Both the position numbers and the translations under genes were made by a program. A model generated the notes under the pieces. That model had not been told where the DNA came from. It made no database searches and saw only the letters and a list, made by a program, of their open reading frames with translations. From positions 1 through 50,830 of the forward strand of contig JALUYL010000057.1 in the NCBI GenBank assembly GCA_027012955.1: a stretch of DNA of 50,830 nucleotides, read 5' to 3'. Source of the stretch: Sulfurovum sp. GTDB lineage: Bacteria > Campylobacterota > Campylobacteria > Campylobacterales > Sulfurovaceae. This document shows positions 1-9,513 of this stretch, one piece after another; position 1 is the first letter of the stretch; every line of letters starts with the position of its first letter.

Positions 1-1
1 T

Positions 2-79
2 ACATGTCGTCACTGTGGACAAGATACACTACTTTGTGAAGTAGAATCTGATGAGGTTACCAAAACCCGTCTAAAATAA
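2..79 (+). CDS. C-terminal tail of an upstream gene (partial), TCRHCGQDTLLCEVESDEVTKTRLK*
   Basis: Open frame 2 from the window start to TAA 77-79; CxxC motif (CRHC) suggests a zinc-ribbon-like tail. Confidence 0.5.
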   Translation, partial: TCRHCGQDTLLCEVESDEVTKTRLK

Positions 80-157
80 ACGATAAGTGTACCTAAGTGT
101 ACCCTATAGACTTTATTTGAGTTGTGTATGATATAATAATAAAAAAGGTTTCTTTCT

Positions 158-487
158 ATGCAAAAATCGCAAAAATTATTACTGACACTCGCTTCTTTTT
201 CTATGGCAATACTTGTCTCAGGTTGTGGACAAGTGCAACCTTATGTCAATACAGATACTTCTGATGAATGTGCAACCGTACAAAAGAAACTTAGACAAGT
301 AGACACCTTTACAAAAGTGGTTAATGATACAAGTGCTTTTCACTTAGATGAGGCTGCTGATGCCATTACTACACCTGGTATCACCGTGAGTAACAATAAG
401 CGTCAAATGTTAAGAGATGCAAAGAAAAAAAGAGCAGTACTTACAGCTGAAAAACAGTCACTCGGTTGCAAAACAGCAGAAGAATAA
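158..487 (+). CDS. Small putative lipoprotein
   Basis: Signal peptide with lipobox (ILVSGC), 109 aa. Confidence 0.7.
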   Translation: MQKSQKLLLTLASFSMAILVSGCGQVQPYVNTDTSDECATVQKKLRQVDTFTKVVNDTSAFHLDEAADAITTPGITVSNNKRQMLRDAKKKRAVLTAEKQSLGCKTAEE

Positions 488-603
488 AAGCGCTAAAGTT
501 TTCCTTTACATTATGATTTTGACGAAATAGATGCCATAGTTGAACCTTTTAATAACGAAAAAGTTGAGGTTCGTAGCTTGGCATATAAACTTTAGAGATT
601 ACC

Positions 604-622
604 TTTAGTCACTTGGACTAAA
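604..622. promoter_or_regulatory. Inverted repeat TTTAGTC-ACTTG-GACTAAA upstream of htpG promoter
   Basis: 7-bp perfect arms read directly; does not match the CIRCE consensus. Confidence 0.35.
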
Positions 623-714
623 CTAACTTAAAAGAAATCTTGCATAAAAACTTGAAATATTTACCAAAATAGTATATAATCCCACAAAATTAAATATATG
701 ACAGGAGAAACACC

Positions 715-2577
715 ATGGCAAAACATCAGTTTCAAACAGAAATAGGGCAGCTTCTAAAGCTCATGACACACTCTCTTTACTCAAATAAAGAAATCTTTAT
801 AAGAGAACTTGTTTCCAATTCTAGTGATGCACTCGATAAATTTAACTATCTTTCTCTTACAGATGATAGCTTCAAATCAGAAGAGTGGTCTGGAAAAGTA
901 TTTATCAAACTAGATAAAGAAGATAACTCTCTTACTATTGGCGACAATGGTATCGGTATGAACGAAGCAGATTTGATGGATCACTTAGGGACTATTGCTA
1001 AATCTGGTACCAAAGCATTTATGGAAAACCTTACAGGTGATGCTAAAAAAGATTCTAATCTTATAGGTCAGTTTGGGGTAGGGTTTTACTCAGTGTTTAT
1101 GGTGGCAGAAAAAGTAGATGTCATCTCTAAAAAAGCAGGGGAAGAGCAAGCTTATATGTTCTCAACCGATGGCTCGGGAGAATATGAAGTAAAACCTGTG
1201 ACAAAAGAATCTCATGGTACGGTGATTTACATCAAACTAAAAGAAGATGAAAAAGAATTTTTGGACAAATGGCGTACGCAAGAAGTGGTAAAGAAATACT
1301 CTAACCACATTGCGTACCCTATCATGCTGAACTACTCCGAAGAAGAGACAGAAGGTGAGGGTGATGATGCTGTAAGTAAAATGGTCAATAAAACAGAACA
1401 AATCAATGCAGCCACTGCACTTTGGACACTTTCTAAATCTGAACTCAAAAAAGAGGACTATGTAGAGTTTTACAAAACCATCGCACATGGTGATGATGAA
1501 CCTCTTACCTACCTACACAACAGAGTAGAAGGAGCCAATGAATTTACGACACTCTTTTTCATCCCTAAAACTGCACCGATGGATATGTATAGAGCAGACT
1601 ATGAAGCTGGTGTGAAGCTTTACGTTAAACGTGTATTTATTACCGATGATAACAAAGAGTTGTTGCCACCATATTTACGTTTTGTGAAAGGGATTATCGA
1701 TTCTGAAGATTTACCACTGAATGTAAGCCGTGAACTTTTACAAGAAAATAGAATCTTGGCTAACATCAAACAAAATGCTACAAAGAAGATACTCCAAGCT
1801 ATTAAAAAGCTTTCAGGAGAAGATGCCGAAACATTTATATCTCAGTATAACAGAGTGATAAAAGAGGGTATCTATATTGACAATACCAACAAAGAGCTTT
1901 TACTCGACATCGTAAAATATAAGTCTTCGACCCAAGAAGGGCTTGTGAGTTTTGACGAGTATGTGAGCCGTGGTAACTCTGAGAAAAAAGAGATTTACTA
2001 CATCACGGGTGAAGATGAAAAAGTCTTAAGAAACTCGCCACTGCTTGAAGCCTATAAAAAAGCAAATATTGAAGTGCTCATCATGGATGACAAAGAGGTA
2101 GATAGCATCGTTACCCCTATGATAGGGACGTATAAAGAGTGGAGTTTAAAAGACATCACTTCTATCGAAGCACCAGATTCTAAAACTGAAGAAGAAAAAG
2201 AAGAGGTAGCCAAAGAGTTTAAATCGTTGACAGATAAAATCAAAGAGGTGCTTGGTGAAGAGGTAAAAGAAGTTAAAACATCAACACGTCTTACTTCTAG
2301 TCCATCGTGTGTACTTAAAGATCCATCAGACCCTATGGCAGGAATGGCTGCTATGTTTGCACAAATGGGACAAGAGATGCCAGAAACACCTCTTATCTTA
2401 GAAGTCAATCCTGAGCATGAGATGATTAAGAAGCTTGATAGTCTTGAAGACAAAGCACTTTTTGATGACTTATCATGGATACTTCTTGACTCTGCGAAAC
2501 TCTCTGAAGGGCTAGAGCCTAAAGATAAGGGTGCATTTGCCGCGCGTGTGGCATCATTGGCTACGAAGGCACTGTAA
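715..2577 (+). CDS. htpG: Molecular chaperone HtpG (Hsp90)
   Basis: N-terminal IFIRELVSNSSDALDK, DNGIGM and GQFGVGFYS motifs. Confidence 0.98.
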   Translation: MAKHQFQTEIGQLLKLMTHSLYSNKEIFIRELVSNSSDALDKFNYLSLTDDSFKSEEWSGKVFIKLDKEDNSLTIGDNGIGMNEADLMDHLGTIAKSGTKAFMENLTGDAKKDSNLIGQFGVGFYSVFMVAEKVDVISKKAGEEQAYMFSTDGSGEYEVKPVTKESHGTVIYIKLKEDEKEFLDKWRTQEVVKKYSNHIAYPIMLNYSEEETEGEGDDAVSKMVNKTEQINAATALWTLSKSELKKEDYVEFYKTIAHGDDEPLTYLHNRVEGANEFTTLFFIPKTAPMDMYRADYEAGVKLYVKRVFITDDNKELLPPYLRFVKGIIDSEDLPLNVSRELLQENRILANIKQNATKKILQAIKKLSGEDAETFISQYNRVIKEGIYIDNTNKELLLDIVKYKSSTQEGLVSFDEYVSRGNSEKKEIYYITGEDEKVLRNSPLLEAYKKANIEVLIMDDKEVDSIVTPMIGTYKEWSLKDITSIEAPDSKTEEEKEEVAKEFKSLTDKIKEVLGEEVKEVKTSTRLTSSPSCVLKDPSDPMAGMAAMFAQMGQEMPETPLILEVNPEHEMIKKLDSLEDKALFDDLSWILLDSAKLSEGLEPKDKGAFAARVASLATKAL

Positions 2578-2580
2578 ATC

Positions 2581-3216
2581 ATGACTATACCCTTAGATGA
2601 ACTTTTCGTCTTTGCACTACTTCTGTTAGGAGTAGTGGGGGTATATTATGCGCTTAAACTGCACTATGTCTTTGCTTTTGGTTTGGTGACTAAAACTTCC
2701 ATAGATGCACGTAAAAAACAAAAAATTGAGAAGATTAAATTGTATGTATTTATTTTTCTGAAAGTTTTGTTGGGGTTAGGCTTGGTTGGGATGTTTACCT
2801 TTGGAAGTATCGACCTTGTGGAGGGTATCAGTTTAAAGCATGTTGTGTTGTCGTATTGGCAGCAAATACCAGAGGGGTTTTGGTTGCATATGTTGGTAAC
2901 CTTGGTACGCATTTCCGTGCTTATTGCAATCATGCGTTATGTACTAAAGTGGATATTTTCTTCTTTAGATAAGCATGAAGAAAAAACACAGTTAAAAAAA
3001 CGCTATAATGCAGATAATATACGTTTGGTGTATCTTAGAATACACAATATGATTAAATATACTTTTGTGCTGGGAGTGGTATATCGTATTATCCATTTTT
3101 TTCCGTTTTTAGCAGAAGTGAGTGAAGTCTTTTTATGTGCGTTGATACTCTTTTTTATCTCGGCACTCTTCATCACACTTCGCGAAGTTATATTGATGCG
3201 TAAAACAAGGAATTAA
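2581..3216 (+). CDS. Multi-pass membrane protein of unknown function
   Basis: Several hydrophobic helices; abuts the downstream CDF transporter. Confidence 0.6.
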   Translation: MTIPLDELFVFALLLLGVVGVYYALKLHYVFAFGLVTKTSIDARKKQKIEKIKLYVFIFLKVLLGLGLVGMFTFGSIDLVEGISLKHVVLSYWQQIPEGFWLHMLVTLVRISVLIAIMRYVLKWIFSSLDKHEEKTQLKKRYNADNIRLVYLRIHNMIKYTFVLGVVYRIIHFFPFLAEVSEVFLCALILFFISALFITLREVILMRKTRN

Positions 3217-4149
3217 ATGAAAATGTCACCTCAAAAAAAAGCCACGGTTGTTTCAAGTTTAGTGGCAACGCTGCTTGTGTTTGTCAAGTTATTTATCGGG
3301 GTAGCCAGTGGTTCTGTGGCGGTACTGGCTTCTGCTATTGACTCGCTTTTAGACACTTTGGTTTCTGTATTTAATTTCTTTGCCATTAAAAAAGCAGAAG
3401 AAGACCCAGATGAAGTGTTTCAGTATGGAAAAGGCAAGATACAAGCCATCGCAGCAGTCATTGAAGGTACAGTGATTACAATGTCTGGGCTTTATATTAT
3501 CTATGTAGCCATAGATAAACTGACACGAAATACTACAACAAGCTTACTGACCCCTTCACTTTTAGTGATGACATTTTCTATCGTGGTTACCTTTATTTTG
3601 GTACGCTACTTACTGAAAGTTGCCAAAGAAACCGATAACCTTGTCATCAAAGCAGATGCCCTGCATTACCAAACCGACCTTTGGTCAAATGCCGCAGTGT
3701 TGTTGGCATTGGGGTTGGTTTACTTTACAGGGCATGATACTATAGATGCTATTTTTGGTTTGGGGATTGGGGTATATATTATTTACTCTGCGTATGAGAT
3801 TATCCATGAGGGGATAGAGATTCTTTTAGACAAAGCACTTGATGGTGAGACGGTAGCTAGCATCGGTGAAATCATTTCTCAACATTCTGAAGTAACGTCT
3901 TACCATTGGTTGCGTACCCGTACAGATGGTACGACAAACTTTGTAGAGTTTCACATGGTACTGCGTCCCAATATGTTGTTACTTGAAGCACACCGCATCG
4001 CAGATGAGGTTGAAGATGCGATAAAACTTCTCAATACGAAGAAAAAATGGATTATCACCCCACATTTTGACCCATATGATGACGAATTGGTTAACAATGC
4101 CATGTTGCATGGTAGAGCTGTAGAAACACTTGAAAAGGTACAGGACTAA
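3217..4149 (+). CDS. Cation diffusion facilitator family transporter (FieF-like)
   Basis: ASAIDSLLDTLVSVFNF and HALHYQTDLWSN-type CDF motifs (ADALHYQTDLWSNAAVL). Confidence 0.92.
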   Translation: MKMSPQKKATVVSSLVATLLVFVKLFIGVASGSVAVLASAIDSLLDTLVSVFNFFAIKKAEEDPDEVFQYGKGKIQAIAAVIEGTVITMSGLYIIYVAIDKLTRNTTTSLLTPSLLVMTFSIVVTFILVRYLLKVAKETDNLVIKADALHYQTDLWSNAAVLLALGLVYFTGHDTIDAIFGLGIGVYIIYSAYEIIHEGIEILLDKALDGETVASIGEIISQHSEVTSYHWLRTRTDGTTNFVEFHMVLRPNMLLLEAHRIADEVEDAIKLLNTKKKWIITPHFDPYDDELVNNAMLHGRAVETLEKVQD

Positions 4150-4802
4150 TGTCCAAAGAGATTTACTTACTCTCACCTACCCCCAAAGAGGGTACTATCT
4201 CTTTACCTATGATTGATTTTACATTGCTATCACAAAAGGTAGATGTTTCAGGGTATGACCTCTTGCTTTTTACTTCTAAACAAGCAGTAAAAAGTGCAGA
4301 AGCATTGAACCCCTCCTGGAAAGACATACCTTGTTTAGCCATAGGATCTGCAACAGCGAGAATTATAGTGGCTTGTGGTGGCACAGTAGTCTATCAACCT
4401 AAAACATTTTATGCCAGTGTTTTAGGCGAAGACATCGTAGAACGATTTAAAACTAAAAAGATTCTCTACCTTCGCCCCAAAGTTGTCTCGTTTGATACCA
4501 AAGCATTTTTAGCGCAATCAGGCATAGAATTAGACGAAAAAATCATTTATGAAACAAAATGTCGTTCCTATAGTAAAGAAGAGAAACCTAAAAAAAATGC
4601 CATTATTATATTTACCTCACCCTCAACCATACATGGTTTTTTTGAAAATTTTGATTGGGATGAAAGCTATACTGCTGTGCTTATAGGGGAAGCAACACGA
4701 AAACATTTACCTAAAAATATACAGTACAGTGTAGCCGATGAAGCAACAATTGATGGGTGTATACGTAAAGCCAAACATCTTCTAACAGCAAATAGGTTAT
4801 AA
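4149..4802 (+). CDS. hemD: Uroporphyrinogen-III synthase
   Basis: HemD-like fold pattern (LLLFTSKQAVKSA, AIGSATAR, IIIFTSPSTIHGF). Confidence 0.8.
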   Translation: MSKEIYLLSPTPKEGTISLPMIDFTLLSQKVDVSGYDLLLFTSKQAVKSAEALNPSWKDIPCLAIGSATARIIVACGGTVVYQPKTFYASVLGEDIVERFKTKKILYLRPKVVSFDTKAFLAQSGIELDEKIIYETKCRSYSKEEKPKKNAIIIFTSPSTIHGFFENFDWDESYTAVLIGEATRKHLPKNIQYSVADEATIDGCIRKAKHLLTANRL

Positions 4803-4803
4803 T
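4798..4803 (+). promoter_or_regulatory. -10 box TATAAT for the putative 6S RNA
   Basis: Perfect TATAAT overlapping the hemD stop codon, about 8 nt before the predicted RNA 5' end. Confidence 0.55.
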
Positions 4804-4810
4804 TTACCTA

Positions 4811-4996
4811 ACCTAGGTGATGCGACGACTGTATTTGGGGTCCAACATTAATCTTAGTGGGACATGTAGTCTCTTGGTGTGAGGATGTTTTCGTTTGAGT
4901 CTATTGATTTAGGCAAGAAATTATCCCCTAAAGAGAGACTCCCTCCTACACCGTTGGCTTATTAGGGCTAACTTTCACAGAACGCTCACCCGGGGC
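4811..4996 (+). ncRNA. ssrS: Putative divergent 6S RNA
   Basis: ~185 nt, preceded by TATAAT; terminal stem CCTaGGTGAtGCG(4812-4824)/CGCTCACCcGGGG(4983-4995), then CTGT(4829-4832)/ACAG(4977-4980); internal hairpin GTTGGC/GCTAAC on the 3' side; lies directly upstream of purD. Confidence 0.6.
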
Positions 4997-5155
4997 TTTA
5001 TTAGTAACGATATTTGCACGCATAGAAGTTTGTAAAGCTTATCGACGAACCATATGTTCGCCTCAAATCTTTCCAAACTCCTCTACACACAACTCTCGTC
5101 ACTACTAAATCCCCTTTTTTATGGTTTAGATAATGATATTTCGTGGAGAAAATAG

Positions 5156-6424
5156 ATGAATGTATTGATTTTAGGTGCAGGTGGTAGAGAATACTCTATA
5201 GGTTTGGCGTTAAGTAAAGATGAGAATGTAGAGAAGATTTATTTTGCTCCGGGTAATGGTGCGACAGATGCTCTGGGAGAAAACCTTGCTATGTCTGATT
5301 TCTCAGAGTTGGCAGACTTTGTGGAAGCCAATGCTGTAGACTTGACTATCGTTGGTCCAGAAGGTCCTTTGGTTGAGGGTGTGGTAGATGTCTTTGAGGC
5401 ACGGGGACTAACTATCTTTGGTCCTTCCAAGCAAGCGGCTCAGCTTGAAGGTTCTAAAATCTTTATGAAAAACTTTTTAGCACGCCATAATGTACCGACT
5501 GCTGCTTATATTGAAACAGACTCTTTACAAGATGCCTATACATTCATTGAAACATTAGAAGTACCTATTGTCGTAAAAGCAGATGGGCTTTGTGGGGGTA
5601 AAGGTGTTATTATCGCTCAGAGTCATGATGAAGCGAAAAAAGCTGCAGGAGAGATGCTCTCTGGTAATTCATTTGGTGATGCAGGAACTAAAATAGTTGT
5701 AGAAGAATTTTTAGATGGTTATGAACTTTCTGTGTTTGCCATCTGTGATGGGGAAGACTATGTGGTACTTCCTGCTGCACAAGACCATAAAAGACTTCTG
5801 AACAATGATGAAGGACCAAATACAGGTGGTATGGGAGCGTATGCACCTACACCTTTGGTGAATGATGAGATTTACAGAAAGTTGGATGAACGTGTTATTG
5901 TGCCTACCTTAGAAGGTATGAAATCTGAGGGTATGCCGTTTAAAGGTGTACTTTTCATTGGGGTGATGGTGGTAAAAGGTGAGCCGATTATCTTAGAATA
6001 TAATGTACGTTTTGGTGATCCTGAATGTGAAGAGCTTATGCCTTTATTGAAGTCTCCAGCATCTGAACTCTTCTATAAAGCAGCAACAAATGACTTGAAA
6101 AATGCTACGATTGAATTTTATGACAAGTATGCAGTAGGTGTGGTGATGGCATCAAAAGATTACCCTTATAAAAATACGCCAATGGTAGAGATTATTGTAG
6201 ATGATATCTATCATGAAGACTTAAAAGAAAATGCACATATTTCTTATGCGGGTGTGACACGTGGTGACGATGGAAAACTCTATGCAAGTGGAGGAAGAGT
6301 ACTTGTATGTGTAGGTGTAGGTGACAGCATAGCCCAAGCACAAAAACGTGCCTATATGCTAGTAGGGCAAGTACATTTTGCAGGAAAACAGTGTCGGACA
6401 GATATCGCGTATCAGGCACTTTAG
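5156..6424 (+). CDS. purD: Phosphoribosylamine--glycine ligase
   Basis: MNVLILGAGGREYSI, VVKADGLCGGKGVI, VRFGDPE. Confidence 0.98.
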   Translation: MNVLILGAGGREYSIGLALSKDENVEKIYFAPGNGATDALGENLAMSDFSELADFVEANAVDLTIVGPEGPLVEGVVDVFEARGLTIFGPSKQAAQLEGSKIFMKNFLARHNVPTAAYIETDSLQDAYTFIETLEVPIVVKADGLCGGKGVIIAQSHDEAKKAAGEMLSGNSFGDAGTKIVVEEFLDGYELSVFAICDGEDYVVLPAAQDHKRLLNNDEGPNTGGMGAYAPTPLVNDEIYRKLDERVIVPTLEGMKSEGMPFKGVLFIGVMVVKGEPIILEYNVRFGDPECEELMPLLKSPASELFYKAATNDLKNATIEFYDKYAVGVVMASKDYPYKNTPMVEIIVDDIYHEDLKENAHISYAGVTRGDDGKLYASGGRVLVCVGVGDSIAQAQKRAYMLVGQVHFAGKQCRTDIAYQAL

Positions 6425-6474
6425 GCTACATGATGGGGATGATTTGGTGTATTTTAGTTAGTGTGGTGTAAAGA

Positions 6475-8556
6475 GTGGGTTTACATAGATTGAAAATTTC
6501 TATTATCATTTTTTATGTCTTTAGTGCTTTTTTATATGCTGCAACAACCAATAACACTATTGAAATTACAGCCAAAAAGATACAGGGTACAAAAACATCT
6601 GTAAGAGCTAAAGATGGTGTATTGGTCTACTATAATGATGCAGTGATTAAAGCAAATTCTGCCTTCTATGACAAAGTAAAAAAACTTTTAATTTTAGATG
6701 GTAAAATAGAGATTATAGGATATGAGGGAAGCAAAGAACATGCCAACCATATGGAAATCTATACCCAAACCCAAGAAGTCAGTTTTGATGAACTTTTTTT
6801 AGTCAGTGAGAATGATATTTGGCTATTTTCTGGGGATGTCCATAAAAAAGATGGCAATTATACTTTAGGGCGTTCTATGCTTTCTAGTTGTGACGTAGAT
6901 GACCCTCTTTGGAAAATGGTTTTTTCAAAGTCACTGTATGATTCTAAATCCAAATATATAAAACTCTATGATGCCAAAGTGTATTTATGGGATGTACCTA
7001 TTTTTTATTCTCCTTATTTTGCTTTTTCTACCGATAAACAACGAAGTTCTGGCTTACTTTTTCCTGCGTTGGGTTACTCTAGTTTAGAAGGGTTCCTCTA
7101 TGAACAGCCTGTATTCTGGGCGATATCGGACAGTATAGATATGGAGTTTAACCCTCAGATACGTACCAACAGATCTGTAGGGATGTATGGTACTTTCCGT
7201 TTTGTAGACAGTGCTGAGTCTTCTGGACAGTTGCGTTTAGGGTATTTTAAAGATAAAGCCAGCTACGCCAAAAGTCAAAATCTAGCCAATGACAGTCACT
7301 TTGGTCTGGAATTTAACTATGAATCGTTAAATATTTTTGATAAGTATCTTCCTCAATACTATGAAGATGGTCTGTATATAAACAGTACTTTTTTAAATGA
7401 TATTGACTATTTAAATTTACAGCAAAGTAGTTTGAGTCACTTTGGACTTACCCCTTTGCAAGAGTCACGGCTTAATTATTTTGTACAAAATAATGACTAC
7501 TATATGGGACTTAATGCTAAATATTTTATCGATACGCGTGTGGGTGTTAAAAAAGATGAAACTATTCAAATCTTGCCTTCACTCCAATTTCATAAATATT
7601 TAGATCATTTTATACTCGAAAATTTTACATATAGGGCAGACTTTAAAGTCAACAATTTTGAACGAAAAAAAGGTGCTACTATGCATCAAGCAGAACTTAC
7701 GGTGCCTTTAGAATTTACCGCAGCATTTTTTGATGACTTTTTAAATGTTTCTTTGGGCGAAACTTTTTATTATAGTAAATTTTTCTTTGGTAATGGTAGT
7801 TTTAACTACAATGAATTTGAGTACTACAGTACCATCCATAATGTAAATATTTTTACGGATCTCACCAAACAATATGATGGATTCATCCATGTATTGCAAC
7901 CCTCTATACGTTACATCAAGCCAGGAGTTGAGACACAAAACCCTGTAAAATTTTCATTTTTAGATGCAGGACAAAAAGAACTTTTTGCAGTAGGTTTACC
8001 AGAAGAACAGTATAGTTTTGACTTGAGTCAATATTTTTATGATGATGCAATGCATTTAAAATTTTATCAAAGGTTTAGTCAAAAATATTATATTAATAGA
8101 GCTTATGGACTAGTAGACATGAGTAATGAAATGCAATATAATCTAGCTAATTGGTCACTTTATAGTAATCTTATCTATTCACATGAGTTTGGGAAGCTCA
8201 GAGAGTCTTCAACCCGTCTATCGGTACATGAAGAGAGCTATTCTTTGTCCGTGGGACATACATTTACCCAAGTACTTCCTGATCTCTCTAATGCTACAGC
8301 AGCCAATGACATAGATTTGAGTTTTACCTATACCTATAATGATAGATTTCTTTTTGATGGTGCGATTACGTATAATCTTAATAATGCATCAAGCACACAG
8401 TGGCGTTTTGGTGGTACGTATCATCGAGACTGTTGGAGTGTCTCCACGTCTATTAGGCAAAATATTACACCTAGACCTACGGGAGTTACAACGGACACAA
8501 ACTTTTATGTACAATTTAACTTCATCCCTTTTGGTGGTGTAGGTACGGGAGAATAG
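6475..8556 (+). CDS. lptD: LPS assembly outer-membrane protein LptD
   Basis: OstA-like N-terminus followed by LptD barrel (WKMVFSKSLYDSKSKYIKLYDAKVYLWDVPIFYSPYF); GTG start. Confidence 0.9.
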   Translation: MGLHRLKISIIIFYVFSAFLYAATTNNTIEITAKKIQGTKTSVRAKDGVLVYYNDAVIKANSAFYDKVKKLLILDGKIEIIGYEGSKEHANHMEIYTQTQEVSFDELFLVSENDIWLFSGDVHKKDGNYTLGRSMLSSCDVDDPLWKMVFSKSLYDSKSKYIKLYDAKVYLWDVPIFYSPYFAFSTDKQRSSGLLFPALGYSSLEGFLYEQPVFWAISDSIDMEFNPQIRTNRSVGMYGTFRFVDSAESSGQLRLGYFKDKASYAKSQNLANDSHFGLEFNYESLNIFDKYLPQYYEDGLYINSTFLNDIDYLNLQQSSLSHFGLTPLQESRLNYFVQNNDYYMGLNAKYFIDTRVGVKKDETIQILPSLQFHKYLDHFILENFTYRADFKVNNFERKKGATMHQAELTVPLEFTAAFFDDFLNVSLGETFYYSKFFFGNGSFNYNEFEYYSTIHNVNIFTDLTKQYDGFIHVLQPSIRYIKPGVETQNPVKFSFLDAGQKELFAVGLPEEQYSFDLSQYFYDDAMHLKFYQRFSQKYYINRAYGLVDMSNEMQYNLANWSLYSNLIYSHEFGKLRESSTRLSVHEESYSLSVGHTFTQVLPDLSNATAANDIDLSFTYTYNDRFLFDGAITYNLNNASSTQWRFGGTYHRDCWSVSTSIRQNITPRPTGVTTDTNFYVQFNFIPFGGVGTGE

Positions 8557-8826
8557 GTGTTTGGTCCCGTAGAAGAGATAGAAAAAGCTTTAGATGTATT
8601 GGTTTTACCTAAGCTTATTAGTCGTTCTGAGATTAAAAAACAGTACTATTCTTTAGCAAAGAAAAATCATCCAGATCAGGGAGGTAGTGAAGAAAAAATG
8701 GAACAGTTAAATCATGCCTATACCCTTTTGATGAACTACATAGAAGAGTTTCGTTATACTTTTGATAATGAAGAGATAGCAAAACAATACCCAGGAGCGG
8801 ACTATGCCCAACGATTTAAACCCTAA
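8557..8826 (+). CDS. Small DnaJ-domain protein
   Basis: EIKKQYYSLAKKNHPDQGG (HPD motif); GTG start. Confidence 0.85.
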   Translation: MFGPVEEIEKALDVLVLPKLISRSEIKKQYYSLAKKNHPDQGGSEEKMEQLNHAYTLLMNYIEEFRYTFDNEEIAKQYPGADYAQRFKP

Positions 8827-9511
8827 TATTTATTTTGAAAATAGAGAAGATGCTTCTTTACAACTGATAGAAACACTGCCCATAGAGTTACTCTCAAGTA
8901 ATGAAACGGTGGTGATTGGAGTGAGTGAAGGAGGTGTCTATTTTGCAGATAAAATAGCAAAAGCATGTAATGCTCAAATGGACATTTTACTCACTGAAGC
9001 CATTTTGGCACCCAATAATGCTGAAGTACCCATAGCTATGATTTCAGAGACAGAAGAGGTAGTGATGCATAAAGCATTGGTCGATGCCTTTGATATCAAT
9101 GAAGACTATGTATACAGCGAAGCCCACCGTAAATATGAAGAAGAAGTACTAAGCTATGTTTATAAGTATCGCAAAGGAAAAGATTTGCTTTCCTTAGAAG
9201 GGAAATATGTTGTTTTAGCAGATGAATGTATAGAAACTGGGCTTACTATGATGGTCGCACTTAAGTCAGTCATCGCACGTGGGGCTAAAAATATTTATAT
9301 TGCTACCCCCATTTTAGACATCAATGTTTACCAAAATTTACTCACGGTATGTGATGGTGTGTTTTGTCCTCATAAGATACAAGACTATATTTCGATAGAA
9401 TACTACTATCAAAACTTTGAAGTCTTATCTTTTGAAGAGATATGTGATATCGTGAACAAATATGAAACACAAAGTAAAAAAATAGAAATTAATAGAATAG
9501 GAAATAAATAA
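8804..9511 (+). CDS. Phosphoribosyltransferase family protein
   Basis: PRPP-loop-like VVLADECIETGLTMMVAL; start overlaps the preceding CDS. Confidence 0.8.
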   Translation: MPNDLNPNIYFENREDASLQLIETLPIELLSSNETVVIGVSEGGVYFADKIAKACNAQMDILLTEAILAPNNAEVPIAMISETEEVVMHKALVDAFDINEDYVYSEAHRKYEEEVLSYVYKYRKGKDLLSLEGKYVVLADECIETGLTMMVALKSVIARGAKNIYIATPILDINVYQNLLTVCDGVFCPHKIQDYISIEYYYQNFEVLSFEEICDIVNKYETQSKKIEINRIGNK

Positions 9512-9513
9512 AT

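Noticed and set aside
604-622. CIRCE/HrcA operator upstream of htpG
   Set aside because: TTTAGTC-N5-GACTAAA does not match TTAGCACTC-N9-GAGTGCTAA; kept only as an unassigned inverted repeat
4811-4996. tmRNA, SRP RNA or RNase P RNA at the hemD-purD gap
   Set aside because: No SRP GGAAGGAAGCAGCC-type loop, no RNase P GAGGAAAGTCC-type block and no tmRNA tRNA-like end; 6S fits better by size, promoter and pairing
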